Positions 63,255 through 64,000 of a stretch of 64,000 nt of DNA are shown one piece after another. Under the pieces are notes generated by a model. That model saw nothing but the letters and a program-made list of their open reading frames with translations, was not told the DNA's origin and ran no database searches. The DNA comes from Puccinia triticina (lineage: Eukaryota; Basidiomycota; Pucciniomycetes; Pucciniales; Pucciniaceae), in contig NC_070569.1 of the NCBI RefSeq assembly GCF_026914185.1, forward strand, positions 2,170,001-2,234,000. The letters run 5' to 3'. The stretch's first letter is position 1. Each line of letters starts with the position of its first letter. The translations under genes were made by a program, and so were the position numbers.

Positions 63255-64000
63255 TAATAATTCAGAGGCTCACGGTTCGGTTTCTTTCTTTTCCTTGTCA
63301 TCTTCTCAAAATCAGCAAATCCAAAAACAGCAAAAAACTCCCGAAAAAGCCAAAAACATCTCGTCCGATTTCAATGTCCAGTCTTGCCATCTCGTCTCAT
63401 CTCACTTCAATTCTCTTGAGCGCCAAAGCGGCGCTTCATCCGATTCAAGATCAGGCCAAACAGGCGGCGAGGAGAAAATAGGTGTTCCACGGAGGCAGGG
63501 AGAACTGAAAGTAAGTTCCTCCCGATTATGCACCTCCGGGCGAGATACCGCCACCTCTGTGAAAAACTCTACTTCAGCCACATTCGTGAGCCGCCCGCAT
63601 CCTTTGGACTTTCCTCTGGTTTCAGGTGATGCTCCACCCTATCCGACACGTCTCCGCAACGAGAATAAACTTCCCTATTCCCCCCAAAACGGATCATCTC
63701 AGTCTAGTCTCCGGAATGAGCATAAACTAGATACGTCTTGTGGCGTCCTCTGCAACGAGGGTAATCTAGTTCGACTCCGCGATGAGCCTAAACTCCTGAG
63801 CCTCCGCGACGAGGAAAAACTAAAGATCCTCTGTAATGAGGTTAAACTATTTCCTTGGACCCTGGATTGTGAGGGTGGTGTGGTGGAGTTTGGACCGCCG
63901 TGGAGACCATTTGGAGTAGAAGTAAGTTCCTCCCAATGTGCACCTCCGAGGCGTGATGCTCCGCAAACTTTGAAAGCCCTACCACGCGCCACACTCGTGA
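63187..64000 (+). CDS. N-terminal part of pol of gypsy F (continues past the window)
   Basis: Open without any stop for 271 codons in the -1 register relative to gag, starting after the slippery site (IERVGSESGRLNLESRS). The first 150 residues are Ser/Gln/Lys-rich and look disordered. Then six copies of a short motif of the type L-R/C-N/D-E-x-K/N-L occur (LRNENKL, LRNEHKL, LCNEGNL, LRDEPKL, LRDEEKL, LCNEVKL) at 63652-63857. Two segments encoded by leader-motif copies (VSSSRLCTSGRDTA, VSSSQCAPPRRDAP) flank them. RT is expected beyond the window. The function of this spacer is unknown; element G has a comparable spacer protein. Confidence 0.7.
   Translation, partial: MERVGSESGRLNLESRSPVAEPTNNSEAHGSVSFFSLSSSQNQQIQKQQKTPEKAKNISSDFNVQSCHLVSSHFNSLERQSGASSDSRSGQTGGEEKIGVPRRQGELKVSSSRLCTSGRDTATSVKNSTSATFVSRPHPLDFPLVSGDAPPYPTRLRNENKLPYSPQNGSSQSSLRNEHKLDTSCGVLCNEGNLVRLRDEPKLLSLRDEEKLKILCNEVKLFPWTLDCEGGVVEFGPPWRPFGVEVSSSQCAPPRRDAPQTLKALPRATLV
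63507..64000 (+). repeat. Copies 2 and 3 of the leader motif of gypsy F within the pol frame
   Basis: AAAGTAAGTTCCTCCC then ATTATGCACCTCCGGG at 63507, and AGTAAGTTCCTCCCAATGTG then CACCTCCGAGGCG at 63920, match the leader copy at 60920 (AAGTAAGTCC...GTGCACCTCCGAGG). Similarity extends some 90 bp downstream through a CCACA/CTCGTGAG-type end. Confidence 0.75.

Larger units (their letters stand above)
59920..64000 (+). mobile_element. Ty3/gypsy element F, 5' part (continues past the window)
   Basis: LTR (59920-60706), unusually long primer-binding region, leader, intact gag-protease ORF (61064-63190) and an open pol frame in the -1 register to the window end. Inserted within RNase H of copia E. 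A related solo LTR at 9334-10046 confirms the LTR borders. No inactivating lesion was seen, so F is probably the youngest gypsy element here. Confidence 0.88.

Noticed and set aside
1..64000. CRISPR arrays, bacterial operons, ribosome binding sites, rRNA genes
   Set aside because: Nothing in the window fits; the content is eukaryotic mobile DNA with spliceosomal introns.

Overview
The window is a transposon graveyard of a filamentous eukaryote, most likely a basidiomycete fungus and plausibly a rust (Pucciniales). That placement is inferred from the mix of Ty1/copia, Ty3/gypsy, DIRS-like tyrosine-recombinase, Helitron, PIF/Harbinger, hAT and CACTA-type elements, from the short GT-AG introns and from the style of the proteins; no database search was possible. 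I see no complete ordinary host gene, rRNA, true tRNA gene or CRISPR array. Nearly every stretch belongs to a mobile element or to debris between them.

Layout. 1-3853 (minus): 5' part of an intact copia element (H) with a 107-bp LTR. 3854-5150: decayed unrecognised coding debris. 5153-5650: three 164-bp tandem repeats. 5662-36515: a multi-level nest. A PIF/Harbinger transposase is split by gypsy element A (6410-36387). A is interrupted by two solo LTRs in gag (8087-8955 and 9334-10046), by an internally deleted hAT in its integrase (13979-14844), and in its 3' LTR by gypsy B (15822-35948) and another solo LTR (35973-36322). B's pol is split by a 10.7-kb Helitron (19986-30713) that itself carries a probable solo LTR. 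Target-site duplications or base-exact junctions support almost every step.

36516-39279: LTR debris. 39280-44686: gypsy G (gag, protease and a spacer protein, no reverse transcriptase), carrying a CACTA-type MITE, a Harbinger-type MITE and a 107-bp solo LTR of the H family. 45060-47180: a chimera of host-gene fragments (a Pho80/Pcl-like cyclin box and an FG-nucleoporin-like piece) with inverted arms. 48150-49281: orphan tyrosine-recombinase pseudogene. 49383-49779: GC-rich island ending in 25 T. 49815-54552 (minus): DIRS-like element with a spliced gag, RT/RNase H and tyrosine recombinase. 54994-59919: copia E, cut by gypsy F (59920 to beyond the window end).

Three observations stand out. 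Gypsy F has a primer-binding region complementary to about 50 nt of a mature, intron-free tRNA-Tyr, running from the CCA end through the anticodon arm. F also carries textbook -1 frameshift architecture between gag-protease and pol: a T TTT TTA heptamer, an 8-nt spacer and a perfect 8-bp stem. Finally, across four dead elements six catalytic aspartates are asparagine, each explained by one CpG-to-CpA change, and most premature stops are TGA. H and F keep open frames and look youngest; A, B, G, E and the DIRS-like element are inactivated.
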